Source of the DNA: Marinoscillum pacificum
GTDB taxonomy: Bacteria; Bacteroidota; Bacteroidia; Cytophagales; Cyclobacteriaceae
NCBI RefSeq assembly: GCF_024714495.1
Contig: NZ_JAMZMJ010000008.1
Span: forward strand, 1 to 64,000
Length of the DNA stretch: 64,000 nucleotides
Direction of reading: 5' to 3'
Shown: piece by piece, positions 53,594 to 63,300 of the stretch
Layout of the letters: each line of letters starts with the position of its first letter
Position numbering within the stretch: position 1 is the first letter of the stretch
Notes under the pieces: model-generated
Told to the model about the DNA's origin: nothing
Database searches by the model: none
Seen by the model: the letters and a program-made list of their open reading frames with translations, nothing else
Made by a program: the position numbers and the translations under genes

Positions 53594-55774
53594 TTAATGA
53601 GCATGCTCGGACATGAACTTAATTCGCATCAATCGAACTTCATCTTCAGAGTAATATTCACCCAATTCTTCCATAGCTGCTTCAATACTGTCACTTTCGG
53701 CATTCATGAAATAGTCCGTAATATCATCTTGACGATCATCGTCCAATAATTGATCAATGTAATAGTCCAAATTAAGCTTAGTTCCTCCGTAACAGATGTT
53801 TTCAATTTCGGTAATCAGAGCCTCATATTTCAGGTCTTTGGACTCAGCGATTTCTTCCAAATCGATTTGTCTGTCGATCTGCTGAATGATGAAAATTTTA
53901 TTCTTGGATTTAGCTCCAGAAGATTTCACCAATACATCAGAAGCAGTCATGATGTCATTTTCATCTACGTACTTCTCGATCATCGCCAGGAATGGCTTAC
54001 CAAATTTGCGAGCTTTACTCTCTCCCACTCCAACAATCTTGATTAGATCATCCATGGTCATTGGATAGAGTGTCGCCATTTCTTCCATAGATGGCTCCTG
54101 GAAGATTACGTATGGAGGAAGGTCTTTCTCCTTTGCCACTTTCTTACGAAGTGCCTTTATCATATCATAAAGGTTCTTATCATAAGCTGTGGTATTAATA
54201 GTCTCCTTTTCTATTTCTTCTTCTTCACCTTCTGATTCGTATTCATGGTCTTTGACCATCTCTACCTTGAATGGGTCTACTAAGAAGTCCAACCCTTTTT
54301 GAGTCAATTGAAATACTCCAGGGTGCTCTATATCTTTTTTGATGAACTCATTAAGAAGAGTCTGGCGAATGATCGATTTCCAGAAACGCTGATCATGATC
54401 TTTACCCGCTCCAAAAACACTCAGTTGATCATGGCTGTAACTAAGCACATGCTCAGTTTTCTCACCAACTAATAGGCTTGCTATGTGATTTCTATCAAAT
54501 CGCTCTTCCGTAAGTCTTACTGCCTCAATCACCAATTTCGCATACTCACCACCTTCAAAATGCTGGCGCTCATGCAAGCAATTGTCACAAGCCTCACAGT
54601 TATCAACTTTCCACTCTTCACCGAAATAGTGCAGCAACTGTTTCCTACGACATACTCCAGAGTCAGCATATAAGGCTACTTCATCCAATAGGAATCGTGC
54701 ATTCTCACGTTCCGTTACGGATTTATCCTTGTTGAATTTCTCTAACTTCAGAATGTCATTGTAGCTGTAGAACATGACTACTTTACTAGTGATGCCATCT
54801 CTACCAGCTCTACCAGTTTCCTGATAATACCCTTCTATTGACTTTGGCGCATCATAATGAATAACATAGCGCACATCTGGCTTGTCAATCCCCATTCCGA
54901 AAGCAATAGTCGCAACGATTACATCTACATCTTCATTCAAGAAAGCATCCTGATTCTTCATGCGAATATTTGCCTCCATACCTGCATGGTATGGTGCTAC
55001 ATTCACACCATTTACTTTCAGGAATTCTGCAATCTCTTCAACTTTCTTTCTACTCAAGCAGTAAACAATTCCAGATTCGCCTTTGTGTTCTTTTACAAAT
55101 TTGACCAGTTGCTTTTTAGCCTGCTTTTTAGGCTTTACTTCGTAGATAAGATTTGTTCTGTTAAAAGAGCTCTGAAAAACCTGAGCTTCTTCCATTTCTA
55201 GATTCTTAGCAATATCCATTTGCACCTTTGGTGTTGCTGTTGCTGTTAAAGCAACTACTGGGATATCTCCAAAATCTTTGATAATGCTTTTTATCCTTCT
55301 ATATTCAGGCCTGAAGTCATGTCCCCACTCAGAAATACAGTGCGCTTCATCCACGGCCACAAATGAAATATTGGCCTGCTTAAGGAAATCTATGTTTGCT
55401 TCTTTGGTCAGGGATTCAGGGGCTACGTATAGCAGCTTCACCTCTCCTGCCAGAGTTTCTTTCTTTACTTTGGTGATTTCACCTTTACTCAACGTGCTGT
55501 TTAAGAACTTCGCGTTGATTCCTACAGCATTCATCTGATCTACTTGATTTTTCATCAAAGCAATCAAAGGTGATATAACAATTGCTGTTCCGTCCTTCAC
55601 TATCGCAGGCAACTGATAACATAAAGATTTACCAGCTCCTGTTGGCATGATGACAAAAGTATTTTTGCCATCCATTACATTTTGAATGATTTGTTCTTGT
55701 GTACCCCTAAAAGTGTCGTAACCGAATACTTTCTTCAAGGTACTTTTGAGGGTGTTGTCTTCGCCTATCTCCAT
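53594..55774 (-). CDS. recQ: ATP-dependent DNA helicase RecQ
   Basis: 726 residues. Walker A is MPTGAGKSLCYQLP, motif II is VDEAHCISEWGHDFRPEY, and motif VI is QETGRAGRDG. A zinc site (CRRKQLL..CEACDNC) opens the RQC domain, and an HRDC domain lies ~535-610 (PPYVIFQEPSMEEMA). About 110 further residues form a helix-turn-helix-like tail. RecQ unwinds DNA 3'-5' in recombination and fork repair. Divergent from manC. Confidence 0.96.
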   Translation of the reverse strand: MEIGEDNTLKSTLKKVFGYDTFRGTQEQIIQNVMDGKNTFVIMPTGAGKSLCYQLPAIVKDGTAIVISPLIALMKNQVDQMNAVGINAKFLNSTLSKGEITKVKKETLAGEVKLLYVAPESLTKEANIDFLKQANISFVAVDEAHCISEWGHDFRPEYRRIKSIIKDFGDIPVVALTATATPKVQMDIAKNLEMEEAQVFQSSFNRTNLIYEVKPKKQAKKQLVKFVKEHKGESGIVYCLSRKKVEEIAEFLKVNGVNVAPYHAGMEANIRMKNQDAFLNEDVDVIVATIAFGMGIDKPDVRYVIHYDAPKSIEGYYQETGRAGRDGITSKVVMFYSYNDILKLEKFNKDKSVTERENARFLLDEVALYADSGVCRRKQLLHYFGEEWKVDNCEACDNCLHERQHFEGGEYAKLVIEAVRLTEERFDRNHIASLLVGEKTEHVLSYSHDQLSVFGAGKDHDQRFWKSIIRQTLLNEFIKKDIEHPGVFQLTQKGLDFLVDPFKVEMVKDHEYESEGEEEEIEKETINTTAYDKNLYDMIKALRKKVAKEKDLPPYVIFQEPSMEEMATLYPMTMDDLIKIVGVGESKARKFGKPFLAMIEKYVDENDIMTASDVLVKSSGAKSKNKIFIIQQIDRQIDLEEIAESKDLKYEALITEIENICYGGTKLNLDYYIDQLLDDDRQDDITDYFMNAESDSIEAAMEELGEYYSEDEVRLMRIKFMSEHAH

Positions 55775-55891
55775 CTCCGCAAAAGTTTCTTTTACCTTCT
55801 TATAATTTACATAAAATAAATAATAGACTTAAAGTTCAAGCCGACTATTTTCAATATGACGTTGGCGACTGTGCCAGGTTGATGATTTTGG

Positions 55892-55899
55892 TATATTTG
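55892..55899 (+). promoter_or_regulatory. Candidate -7 element of manC
   Basis: TATATTTG lies 43 bases before the ATG at 55942. Because it sits inside a longer open frame starting at 55879, it supports the 55942 start. Confidence 0.5.
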
Positions 55900-55941
55900 T
55901 CGAAAATAAATCAGAATAAGGATAATTCCTCAAGAAAGATT

Positions 55942-57012
55942 ATGAACAAGAATTTACACGTAGTGATAATGGCTGGAGGGACCGGAACGAGATTTTGGCC
56001 TTACAGCAGAAATGCTAAACCCAAGCAATTCATAGATGCCTTAGGCACAGGACGTTCACTACTGCAAATGACCTTTGACAGGTTTTCCAAGAGTGTTCCT
56101 ACAGAGAACATTTGGGTTGTTTCCAATGAGATTTATGATGACTTATTAGCTGAGCAATTACCAGAGCTAAATAAGGAAAACATCTTATTAGAGCCCACCA
56201 AGAGAAACACCGCTCCTTGTATAGCATATGCGGCATATAAGATCCGGAAAAAAGATCCTAATGCAGTAATGGCAATCCTTCCTTCTGACCATGTGATCTT
56301 CAAAGAAGAACAGTTTCTGGAAGTAATTAATACGGCTGTAGAAGGTGCTGATGACCAAGAACTAATTACAATTGGAATTCAACCAAACAGACCTGAAACC
56401 GGGTATGGCTACATCCAGTTCGAGGAATCTGATTCTCCCTTGCAGAAGGTAAAAACCTTCACTGAGAAGCCTGAATTAGATCTTGCCAAGAAATTCTTAG
56501 AAAGTGGAGACTTTGTATGGAATGCTGGAATTTTTGTTTGGAGTATTAAGGCCATTATTTCTGCTTTTGAGAACTACCAACCTGAACTTGCTGAAACGTT
56601 CGAAGAAGGAAATGAACTATACTTTACTGACAATGAAAAAGGCTTCATAAAAGACGCCTATGCCGTCAGCAAAAGTGTATCCATTGACTATGCAATCATG
56701 GAGAAGTCTGAAAGCGTGAGCATGGTATTGGGCGACTTTGGATGGTCTGACCTGGGATCATGGAATGCACTTCATGAGATTCAAGACAAGGACGAAAACG
56801 ACAATGTCTTGAAAGGTGATATTATGACTTACAATGCTAAAGACAACTACATCCTTAGCAAATCTAAGCGACTTATCCTTGCAGAAGGTCTGGAAGGCTA
56901 TTTAGTAGCGGATTTCGAAGACGTACTGTTAATCTGCAAAAAAGAAGATTCTGGAATTTTCAGAGAATTCGTAAGTGACGTAAAAGAGAAAAAAGGAGAT
57001 AAGCTTATATAA
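55942..57012 (+). CDS. manC: Mannose-1-phosphate guanylyltransferase
   Basis: 356 residues from the ATG at 55942, which directly precedes the nucleotide-binding start (VVIMAGGTGTRFWPYSRNAKPKQF). ILPSDHVI and the FTEKPE motif complete the GDP-mannose pyrophosphorylase core. It lacks the phosphomannose isomerase extension, so it is the monofunctional type that makes GDP-mannose for capsule, glycolipid or O-antigen-like sugars. Its 3' end overlaps rlmB by eight bases. Confidence 0.95.
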   Translation: MNKNLHVVIMAGGTGTRFWPYSRNAKPKQFIDALGTGRSLLQMTFDRFSKSVPTENIWVVSNEIYDDLLAEQLPELNKENILLEPTKRNTAPCIAYAAYKIRKKDPNAVMAILPSDHVIFKEEQFLEVINTAVEGADDQELITIGIQPNRPETGYGYIQFEESDSPLQKVKTFTEKPELDLAKKFLESGDFVWNAGIFVWSIKAIISAFENYQPELAETFEEGNELYFTDNEKGFIKDAYAVSKSVSIDYAIMEKSESVSMVLGDFGWSDLGSWNALHEIQDKDENDNVLKGDIMTYNAKDNYILSKSKRLILAEGLEGYLVADFEDVLLICKKEDSGIFREFVSDVKEKKGDKLI

Positions 57013-57748
57013 AGCGTTGACGATTCACTTCATACAATGCCATTGCAGTTGCTGCGGCTACGTTGAGTGATTCTATTTCTCCAGTAATTGGGATTTTCAC
57101 CTGTTTGTTAGCCATTTCAAGGAAGACAGGTGAAATTCCTTCATCTTCAGATCCCATTAAAATGGCTGTTGGTCCCATTAAGTCAATGTCTTGAAAGAAC
57201 GACTCGGCTTTTTCTGTACTCGCCACTAATTGCAAGCCCGAATCTTTTAAAAACTGCAACGCCTCTTTGAAGTTGGACTCACGACAAACAGGAATAAAGT
57301 TCAATGCGCCAGCAGAAGTCTTGATAGCATCGGCATTGATTTGAGCACTGTTCTTAGTAGGGATCAGTATAGCATCTACTCCCATACACTCAGCAGTTCT
57401 AGCAATTCCACCAAAATTCCTTACGTCGGTAACCCTATCCAATACAAGAATCAGAGGCACCTTTCTATTCTCAAAAATCTCTGGAAGTACATGCTCGATT
57501 TTGTGGTATTGAACTGGAGAAACGAAGGCTACAACTCCTTGATGGTTCTTACGAGTGAAGCGATTGATTTTCTCAACTGGAACTGTAGAAAGAGGTATTT
57601 TATTTTGATGCAATAACTGCAGCAATTCTTTCATCAGGTCACCTTTAAGACCTTTCTGAACAAACACTTTCTCAAGATCTTTACCTGAGTGTATTGTCTC
57701 AATAACTGCTCTTATTCCATAAATGAGATTCTCAAACTTCTTCTCCAT
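57005..57748 (-). CDS. rlmB: SpoU-family 23S rRNA 2'-O-methyltransferase
   Basis: 247 residues with an N-terminal substrate-binding domain (IYGIRAVIETI) and a SpoU knot: LDRVTDVRNFGGIARTAECMG, MGSEDEGIS and IPITGEIESLNVAAATAMALYE. This is the RlmB pattern, methylating Gm2251 of 23S rRNA. Its start codon overlaps the stop of the GWxTD gene by one base. Confidence 0.92.
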   Translation of the reverse strand: MEKKFENLIYGIRAVIETIHSGKDLEKVFVQKGLKGDLMKELLQLLHQNKIPLSTVPVEKINRFTRKNHQGVVAFVSPVQYHKIEHVLPEIFENRKVPLILVLDRVTDVRNFGGIARTAECMGVDAILIPTKNSAQINADAIKTSAGALNFIPVCRESNFKEALQFLKDSGLQLVASTEKAESFFQDIDLMGPTAILMGSEDEGISPVFLEMANKQVKIPITGEIESLNVAAATAMALYEVNRQRFI

Positions 57749-58896
57749 TACATTCCCTTTCTAAGTTCTCCTACTTGATTGTACCAGACCTGCTCATACT
57801 CGCGATCTCGCTTCAATGTGTACATTGAGGGTGTAAAGAGAGTTGAAATCCGAATGAATTCAAATTCTTCACCTGTAATATATTGCCAGACCTCTGATCT
57901 TTCAGACCTAAAAACCTTGTCTGGCTTACCGAAGATTAAGTAAATAACTCCTCGATCCGTTTTCCAACCTTGTTTATAATCTGTGAACAAACGATTCACT
58001 GTTTCTACTCGGTTATAAAAGTTTCTAATGGCAGATTTGGCTCTAAAGCGAGATCCATAGGTATTCACCCAAAAGCTTTCGAAGGCTCCTTTACTCATCT
58101 TATTCGTCAATGTATTCAATTCAGACTCTGTGGAAATGTAGGTCAATGGTGGAACTAACTCCTCAATCCTTCGTTGTGCCGGATAATAACCTGGACAACT
58201 TAAAAGTGTCAATCCATTCTGTGCGGTACTGTCCTCCTGAATTAAATAAAAATGATAGGTTCCTAATTGAGAAAGCTGTCCATCAAAGAAAAACGAACTA
58301 TCAATTTCCAAACTAGGTGCAATTGGTCGCATACGCCCCATTGCAGGATCTGCTGGACCAAAATCATCTAAATACGCGTATGAATGATAAGATGTTAAAT
58401 CACCTTTCAATTTGATCGATCCAGACACGTAATTAGTTAAAATTGGAACTCCTTGTTCATCTACCGGATAAAACGAAGGAAAACCTACCGGAGAATTGAC
58501 ACGAACATCTTCCACCTTGAAAACACCACGATTTATATCAAACCAGGCTATTAACAGCAGCGACTTACTTGTTTTAGACAATGTCAGTTGAAAATACTTT
58601 GCTTCTCCTTGATCAAAAAGCGTATCCAATGTGTAAGATCGAAGTGTATCGTGAGCTACCGAGTTATATTCATCTTGAATTAAAAAAGTCTGATCCCAAT
58701 GATTAATGGTGTCGGTGACTACTTTATATATCACTTTGATTTGACCTCCTTCTTCCACCACTCGGTGCGCAAACTGAATCCCTGATTCCGGGTCATATTG
58801 ATAAGTCAAATTCACCTTGGACATATCGATCCCAACTGCATATGCAACACATACAATTTGTAAAAGAAAAAACGGAAAAAGTCTGGTTCTTGTCAT
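57748..58896 (-). CDS. GWxTD-domain secreted protein
   Basis: 382 residues with a signal peptide (FFLLQIVCVAYAVG). The C-terminal GWxTD domain (~260-380) shows FESFWVNTYG, FTDYKQGWKTDRGVIYLIFGKPDKV (the GWxTD turn itself is GWKTD), EVWQY and RDREYEQVWYNQV. The N-terminal two thirds are beta-rich. GWxTD domains are common in Bacteroidota and their role is unknown. Cotranscribed with rlmB. Confidence 0.9.
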   Translation of the reverse strand: MTRTRLFPFFLLQIVCVAYAVGIDMSKVNLTYQYDPESGIQFAHRVVEEGGQIKVIYKVVTDTINHWDQTFLIQDEYNSVAHDTLRSYTLDTLFDQGEAKYFQLTLSKTSKSLLLIAWFDINRGVFKVEDVRVNSPVGFPSFYPVDEQGVPILTNYVSGSIKLKGDLTSYHSYAYLDDFGPADPAMGRMRPIAPSLEIDSSFFFDGQLSQLGTYHFYLIQEDSTAQNGLTLLSCPGYYPAQRRIEELVPPLTYISTESELNTLTNKMSKGAFESFWVNTYGSRFRAKSAIRNFYNRVETVNRLFTDYKQGWKTDRGVIYLIFGKPDKVFRSERSEVWQYITGEEFEFIRISTLFTPSMYTLKRDREYEQVWYNQVGELRKGM

Positions 58897-58947
58897 AGGT
58901 GGAAAAAGTTAACTAATAATTTGGTTTCTTTGCCAAAAAAAGAAGGA

Positions 58948-59718
58948 ATGAGTGTTTACACTACGGAAATAGCATCGGATCAGATTCCATCTGACAACCC
59001 AATACATCAGCGTTTGTTACAAGCCTATTACGAAGCTGCTCCATTCATTGAAGGTGATTTACTTGAATTAGGCTGTGGTGAAGGACGAGGAGTAGAAATA
59101 CTAACAGAAAAAGCAAACAGCTATTTAGGATTAGACAAGATTGAAGAAGTAATTGCCAATCTAAAAGCAAAATTCCCAGACCATCAATTTGAGTCCAGTG
59201 TATTTCCTCCTTTTAAAATACCTGACAATTCATTTGATACCGTGGTTAGTTTCCAGGTGATTGAGCACATCAAAAAAGATGAATTGTTCCTATCTGAAAT
59301 TCAAAGAATACTAAAGCCAGGTGGCAAGGCGATCTTATCTACTCCAAATATCAAAATGACTCTGAGTAGAAATCCATGGCACGAAAGAGAATATACAGCT
59401 GATGAGTTGGTTGGTTTAGCCGGGAAATATTTCAGTAAAGTGGACATGCGTGGCATAGCGGGGAATGAAAAAGTCCTTGAATACCATGAAAGAAACAGAA
59501 AATCTGTACAAAAAATAATGAAGTACGATTTCCTTGATCTACAGTATAAATTACCTGCTTCTTTCCTAAGGTTACCATATGATTTGCTAAATCGAAGAAA
59601 CCGCAATAAACTTCAAAATGAAGCTGACGAATTAGTACTTTCTATCATACGAGAAGACTACTTTTTAAACGAAAAATCCGAAACAAATCTGGATCTGTTT
59701 TGTATACTATATAAGTAA
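58948..59718 (+). CDS. SAM-dependent methyltransferase (class I)
   Basis: 256 residues from the ATG at 58948, preceded by a purine-rich AGAAGGA ribosome site; a TTG at 58921 is rejected. SAM-binding motif I is LLELGCGEGRG, with VVSFQVIEHI (motif II) and ILKPGGKAILSTPN (motif III), the Methyltransf_11 pattern. The substrate is unknown. Followed 15 bp later by dps. Confidence 0.87.
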   Translation: MSVYTTEIASDQIPSDNPIHQRLLQAYYEAAPFIEGDLLELGCGEGRGVEILTEKANSYLGLDKIEEVIANLKAKFPDHQFESSVFPPFKIPDNSFDTVVSFQVIEHIKKDELFLSEIQRILKPGGKAILSTPNIKMTLSRNPWHEREYTADELVGLAGKYFSKVDMRGIAGNEKVLEYHERNRKSVQKIMKYDFLDLQYKLPASFLRLPYDLLNRRNRNKLQNEADELVLSIIREDYFLNEKSETNLDLFCILYK

Positions 59719-59733
59719 CAAAACATTAATAAA

Positions 59734-60174
59734 ATGGCTTCAGATAAATTATTAACAGAATTAAATCAGCTTTTAAGCGACTTACATATCTACTATCAAA
59801 ACACTCGTGGATTCCACTGGAACATCAAAGGAAAAAGATTCTTTGAGTTGCATGTGAAATTTGAAGAGTTGTATACAGAAGCGCTTGAAAATATCGATGA
59901 AATTGCAGAACGAATTTTAACCATAAAAGGTCAACCGCTACATTCTTTTGAGGCTTACCTAGAAACAAGTAACATCAAGCCTGTGACCAATATGTCAAAA
60001 GATGAAGACATTGTGGCTTCTCTTCTTGATCAGATTGGATTATTGGTAAAGCAAGAAAATGTAGTGAAGGAATTGGCTGCTTCTGAAGATGATTCAGAAA
60101 CGGAGGACATGATGATCGCATTGACTAACTCACATGAAAAAACCATGTGGATGTTCAGATCATGGTTAGGCTAA
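59734..60174 (+). CDS. dps: Dps-family ferritin-like protein
   Basis: 146 residues, a four-helix Dps. Ferroxidase and interface residues are in FHWNIKGKRFFELHVKFEELY and ENIDEIAERILTI. It binds DNA or stores iron, protecting against peroxide. The N-terminus is short, without a long basic DNA-binding tail. Its 3' end overlaps asnB by nine bases. Confidence 0.94.
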   Translation: MASDKLLTELNQLLSDLHIYYQNTRGFHWNIKGKRFFELHVKFEELYTEALENIDEIAERILTIKGQPLHSFEAYLETSNIKPVTNMSKDEDIVASLLDQIGLLVKQENVVKELAASEDDSETEDMMIALTNSHEKTMWMFRSWLG

Positions 60175-62043
60175 AAATCGCTTATACCATTTATTAAAAA
60201 CATATAAAGACCATACAAGTATGGCTGAATCGCCCGGATCGAAAGAGTGCAATTGCTTTTTGATTCGGGCGATTTGTTTCCACTCAAATATTCCTTGTGA
60301 CTCAATCAACTGTTGATTGAAAACAAACTGATCAAGCTCACTACTCAGTTCTTTTCTAAACCAATCCAATAAAGGCACTTCAAAACCGTGCTTTGGTCGG
60401 GAATAAAGCTCCTCTGGTAAATAATCTCTGAAAGCTTCTCTTAATACAATCTTTCGTTGATTTCCTTTGATCTTCATGTCCTGATCCATTTGGAATGCCT
60501 GGGCCACCACACGATGATCCAAAAACGGCACTCTAACTTCCAAACTATTGGCCATAGACATCAGATCCACTTTCTGAAGCATATCTCCTTGCAACACCAT
60601 TTGTGCATCTGAGGCTAACACCTCATTGATATGTCCGGAAGAAATCAGTTGAGTAAACTCTTTTTCCAGCTCTTCCGTGTCGGACTGATAATCTGACTTC
60701 AGCAGCTGATTTACTGTAGACTTCTGAATGAAACTAGCCAAATACCAATAGCGCTCGGGTAAGGTCAATCCTTGCAACTGCGCAAATCGATCCAGCTGTC
60801 GGAAAGTATTGGTGAGTTTATTATTTCTGGAATGAGGCAACGCAGACCATATTGGACCTAATGACTTAATCAATCCATTTCTAGCAGACTGCTGCTGACT
60901 CAAAAGCCAGGCACTGTGTTTGTTATATCCAGAAAAGATTTCATCTGCACCATCTCCAGATAAAGCAACGGTCACATGTTTGCGAGTCTGCTGACTCAGG
61001 ATATACACCGGCAATGCGGATGAATCTGCAAATGGCTCATCGATATACTCAACCACATCACCCACTTGAGACAATAAATCATCATTGCTTAATGAGAAAA
61101 CCTGATGATCGGTCTTATATTTTTCTGCAACCAGATTGGCATAGTGTGTTTCATCAAAGAACTTATTGTCTTTAAACCCAATACTAAAAGTTTTAAGCTG
61201 TTTAACCTGCTCGCTCGCTAATGCTGTGATGATGGAAGAATCTATTCCACCACTGAGAAACGCACCCAAAGGCACATCGGCCACCAATCGATCCTGCACA
61301 GAAGAACGCAAAGCATCTATCACTGCCTGCTTGGCATTTGTCAAATCATGAATGGAAGGATTGGTATGATCAGGAAATTGATAGAATTGATGCTTAGAAA
61401 CTTTTCGATCCTTGATCTCTAAATAGTGACCAGGTTCCAACTTATTAACTCCTTCAAATATTGAATGTGGCGCCGGAATATAGGTCAACTGAAAATACAA
61501 GTTCAGCGCGGCTTTGTCAATCTTGCGGTCAATACCATAAGTCATCAAAGACTTCATTTCTGAAGAGAATAGAACTCTATCTTCATTGATGGTATACAGA
61601 AGTGGTTTTATACCAAAGCGATCACGAGCAATCAACATGACCTCCTCACTTTTATCATAAATGGCAAAGGCAAAGAATCCATTTAGCATATTGAGCATTT
61701 CTGCTCCCCAATGAATGTACGCTTTGAGTAATACTTCAGTATCGCTTTCAGTTAGAAATGAAAATCCCTTCTGGAGTAGTTCCTGACGAATGGACTGGTA
61801 ATTATAGATTTCCCCATTAAAAACAATCCCATACCGACCAGATTCATCAAACATTGGTTGATTAGCTCCCGTAGAGGTATCTATAATGGAAAGTCTGCGG
61901 TGTCCGATCCCCGCAATATCATCAAACCAGGTATTGTGCGCATCTGGTCCACGCTTAGATAGACTTCTTGTAGCAGCCTCTAAGTGAACTAAATTGATCC
62001 TTCCAATGGAGTTAAATGCAAAAATCCCTGTAATCCCGCACAT
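60166..62043 (-). CDS. asnB: Asparagine synthetase (glutamine-hydrolysing)
   Basis: 625 residues. The N-terminal MCGITGIF carries the nucleophile Cys2 of the glutaminase domain. The synthase domain has FLSGGIDSSIITAL (PP-loop). The C-terminal DHRVVAQAF and EVRVPFLDHR sequence is also present. It converts aspartate and glutamine to asparagine; Bacteroidota paralogues may instead amidate exopolysaccharide or peptide precursors, and the sequence does not decide this. Confidence 0.93.
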   Translation of the reverse strand: MCGITGIFAFNSIGRINLVHLEAATRSLSKRGPDAHNTWFDDIAGIGHRRLSIIDTSTGANQPMFDESGRYGIVFNGEIYNYQSIRQELLQKGFSFLTESDTEVLLKAYIHWGAEMLNMLNGFFAFAIYDKSEEVMLIARDRFGIKPLLYTINEDRVLFSSEMKSLMTYGIDRKIDKAALNLYFQLTYIPAPHSIFEGVNKLEPGHYLEIKDRKVSKHQFYQFPDHTNPSIHDLTNAKQAVIDALRSSVQDRLVADVPLGAFLSGGIDSSIITALASEQVKQLKTFSIGFKDNKFFDETHYANLVAEKYKTDHQVFSLSNDDLLSQVGDVVEYIDEPFADSSALPVYILSQQTRKHVTVALSGDGADEIFSGYNKHSAWLLSQQQSARNGLIKSLGPIWSALPHSRNNKLTNTFRQLDRFAQLQGLTLPERYWYLASFIQKSTVNQLLKSDYQSDTEELEKEFTQLISSGHINEVLASDAQMVLQGDMLQKVDLMSMANSLEVRVPFLDHRVVAQAFQMDQDMKIKGNQRKIVLREAFRDYLPEELYSRPKHGFEVPLLDWFRKELSSELDQFVFNQQLIESQGIFEWKQIARIKKQLHSFDPGDSAILVWSLYVFNKWYKRFLA

Positions 62044-62117
62044 ATGGCATTAAATTTATGGACTTACATGGAATCCGATAGCCAATTACGAAAAAAGATA
62101 GAAAATCAGAAGAGGAT

Positions 62118-62591
62118 ATGAATAGTGTTTATGTAAGACTGGTGATTTTTACATTTTTTACAATGAGTTTTCTTGCTCCTACTCTCGCTCAGAGCAAGAA
62201 AAAAATGAAGAAAATTGAGAAGGTGATTTCAATGGCTCACACCTATCTAGGAGTTCCTTATAGATATGGTGGAATGGGCAAAAATGGCATTGATTGTTCT
62301 GCTTTGATCTACAATTGCTACCGTGTAATCGATGTAGATCTTCCAAGAACTGCTAAAGAACAATCCAAAATAGGTAGCAGCAAAGGCTGGGGCAATTTGC
62401 GACCTGGTGATATTGTCTATTTCAAATTCAAAAACAAAGGTGAAAAATGGTACCACAGTGGCATGATCACCTATGTAGGAAAAGACGACATCAAATTCAT
62501 TCATGCATCTACCAGTAGAGGCGTTACCATGTCCAGCCTGATGTCTGACTACTATAAAAAGAATGTCAAGAAATTCAGAAGAGTGATTTAA
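62118..62591 (+). CDS. NlpC/P60 (C40) peptidoglycan peptidase
   Basis: 157 residues with an N-terminal signal (FFTMSFLAPTLAQ). The C40 domain has Cys in GIDCSAL, His in YHSGMI and a third polar residue in IHAS. It cleaves cell-wall stem peptides. The gene is 74 bp from the divergent asnB start. AGAGGA precedes the ATG. Its stop shares TTAA with the trkA stop. Confidence 0.93.
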   Translation: MNSVYVRLVIFTFFTMSFLAPTLAQSKKKMKKIEKVISMAHTYLGVPYRYGGMGKNGIDCSALIYNCYRVIDVDLPRTAKEQSKIGSSKGWGNLRPGDIVYFKFKNKGEKWYHSGMITYVGKDDIKFIHASTSRGVTMSSLMSDYYKKNVKKFRRVI

Positions 62592-63289
62592 TTATCCAGA
62601 TTAAGATCACTCATCATTTTCTTTATGGCTTTCAATGAGCCAAAAAGCACCATTCGATCATTTTCTTTGAAGATAGTACCACCGTGAACAACCCCAGTAA
62701 CCTGGTGATTGACCACTTCATGACCTAAGATGTTTTTAGAGATCTTTTGACCAAGAACTGTCACTAAAGAAACTTTATAGGTATCAATAATCTTCAATTC
62801 ATTGATCGATTTACCAATAAATGATTCTGGAACTTCCACTTCAGTGATTTCATAAGTATCATCCAAAGCAAATGATTTTATAGAACCCGACACCATCAAT
62901 CGATTGGCAAACTGATGTGCAAAATCAGACTCTGGATTAACCACTTCTGTTACTCCCATGGCTTCAAGGATCGTCTGATGCACAGGCGATATCGCACGAC
63001 CAATGATACGGGTCTTACCACAATGCTTTTTCAAGAGTGCTGTGGTTGTAACTGAAGCTCCTACATCTTCACCTATTCCCACCACTACTACATCAGAATC
63101 CGCAAGTGGCAATTCCGTCAACGCAAATTCGTTGGTACTATCCATTACCAACGTATGCGTGAGTTTATCCTGCAAATGATTAACATAGGTTGCATTTGTA
63201 TCAACACCAATTACTTCATGTCCTTCTTCCATTAAGCGCAGCGATAGCGCAGCACCAAAATTTCCGAGACCTATTACAATGCATTTCAT
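62588..63289 (-). CDS. trkA: K+ uptake regulatory subunit TrkA (KtrA-type)
   Basis: 233 residues, one RCK_N domain (GLGNFGAALSLRL Rossmann motif, GVDTN acidic end) and one RCK_C domain, the single-unit KtrA layout rather than double-length E. coli TrkA. It gates the TrkH channel in response to nucleotides. It follows trkH by 11 bp. Confidence 0.93.
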   Translation of the reverse strand: MKCIVIGLGNFGAALSLRLMEEGHEVIGVDTNATYVNHLQDKLTHTLVMDSTNEFALTELPLADSDVVVVGIGEDVGASVTTTALLKKHCGKTRIIGRAISPVHQTILEAMGVTEVVNPESDFAHQFANRLMVSGSIKSFALDDTYEITEVEVPESFIGKSINELKIIDTYKVSLVTVLGQKISKNILGHEVVNHQVTGVVHGGTIFKENDRMVLFGSLKAIKKMMSDLNLDN

Positions 63290-63300
63290 ATCAATATTGG

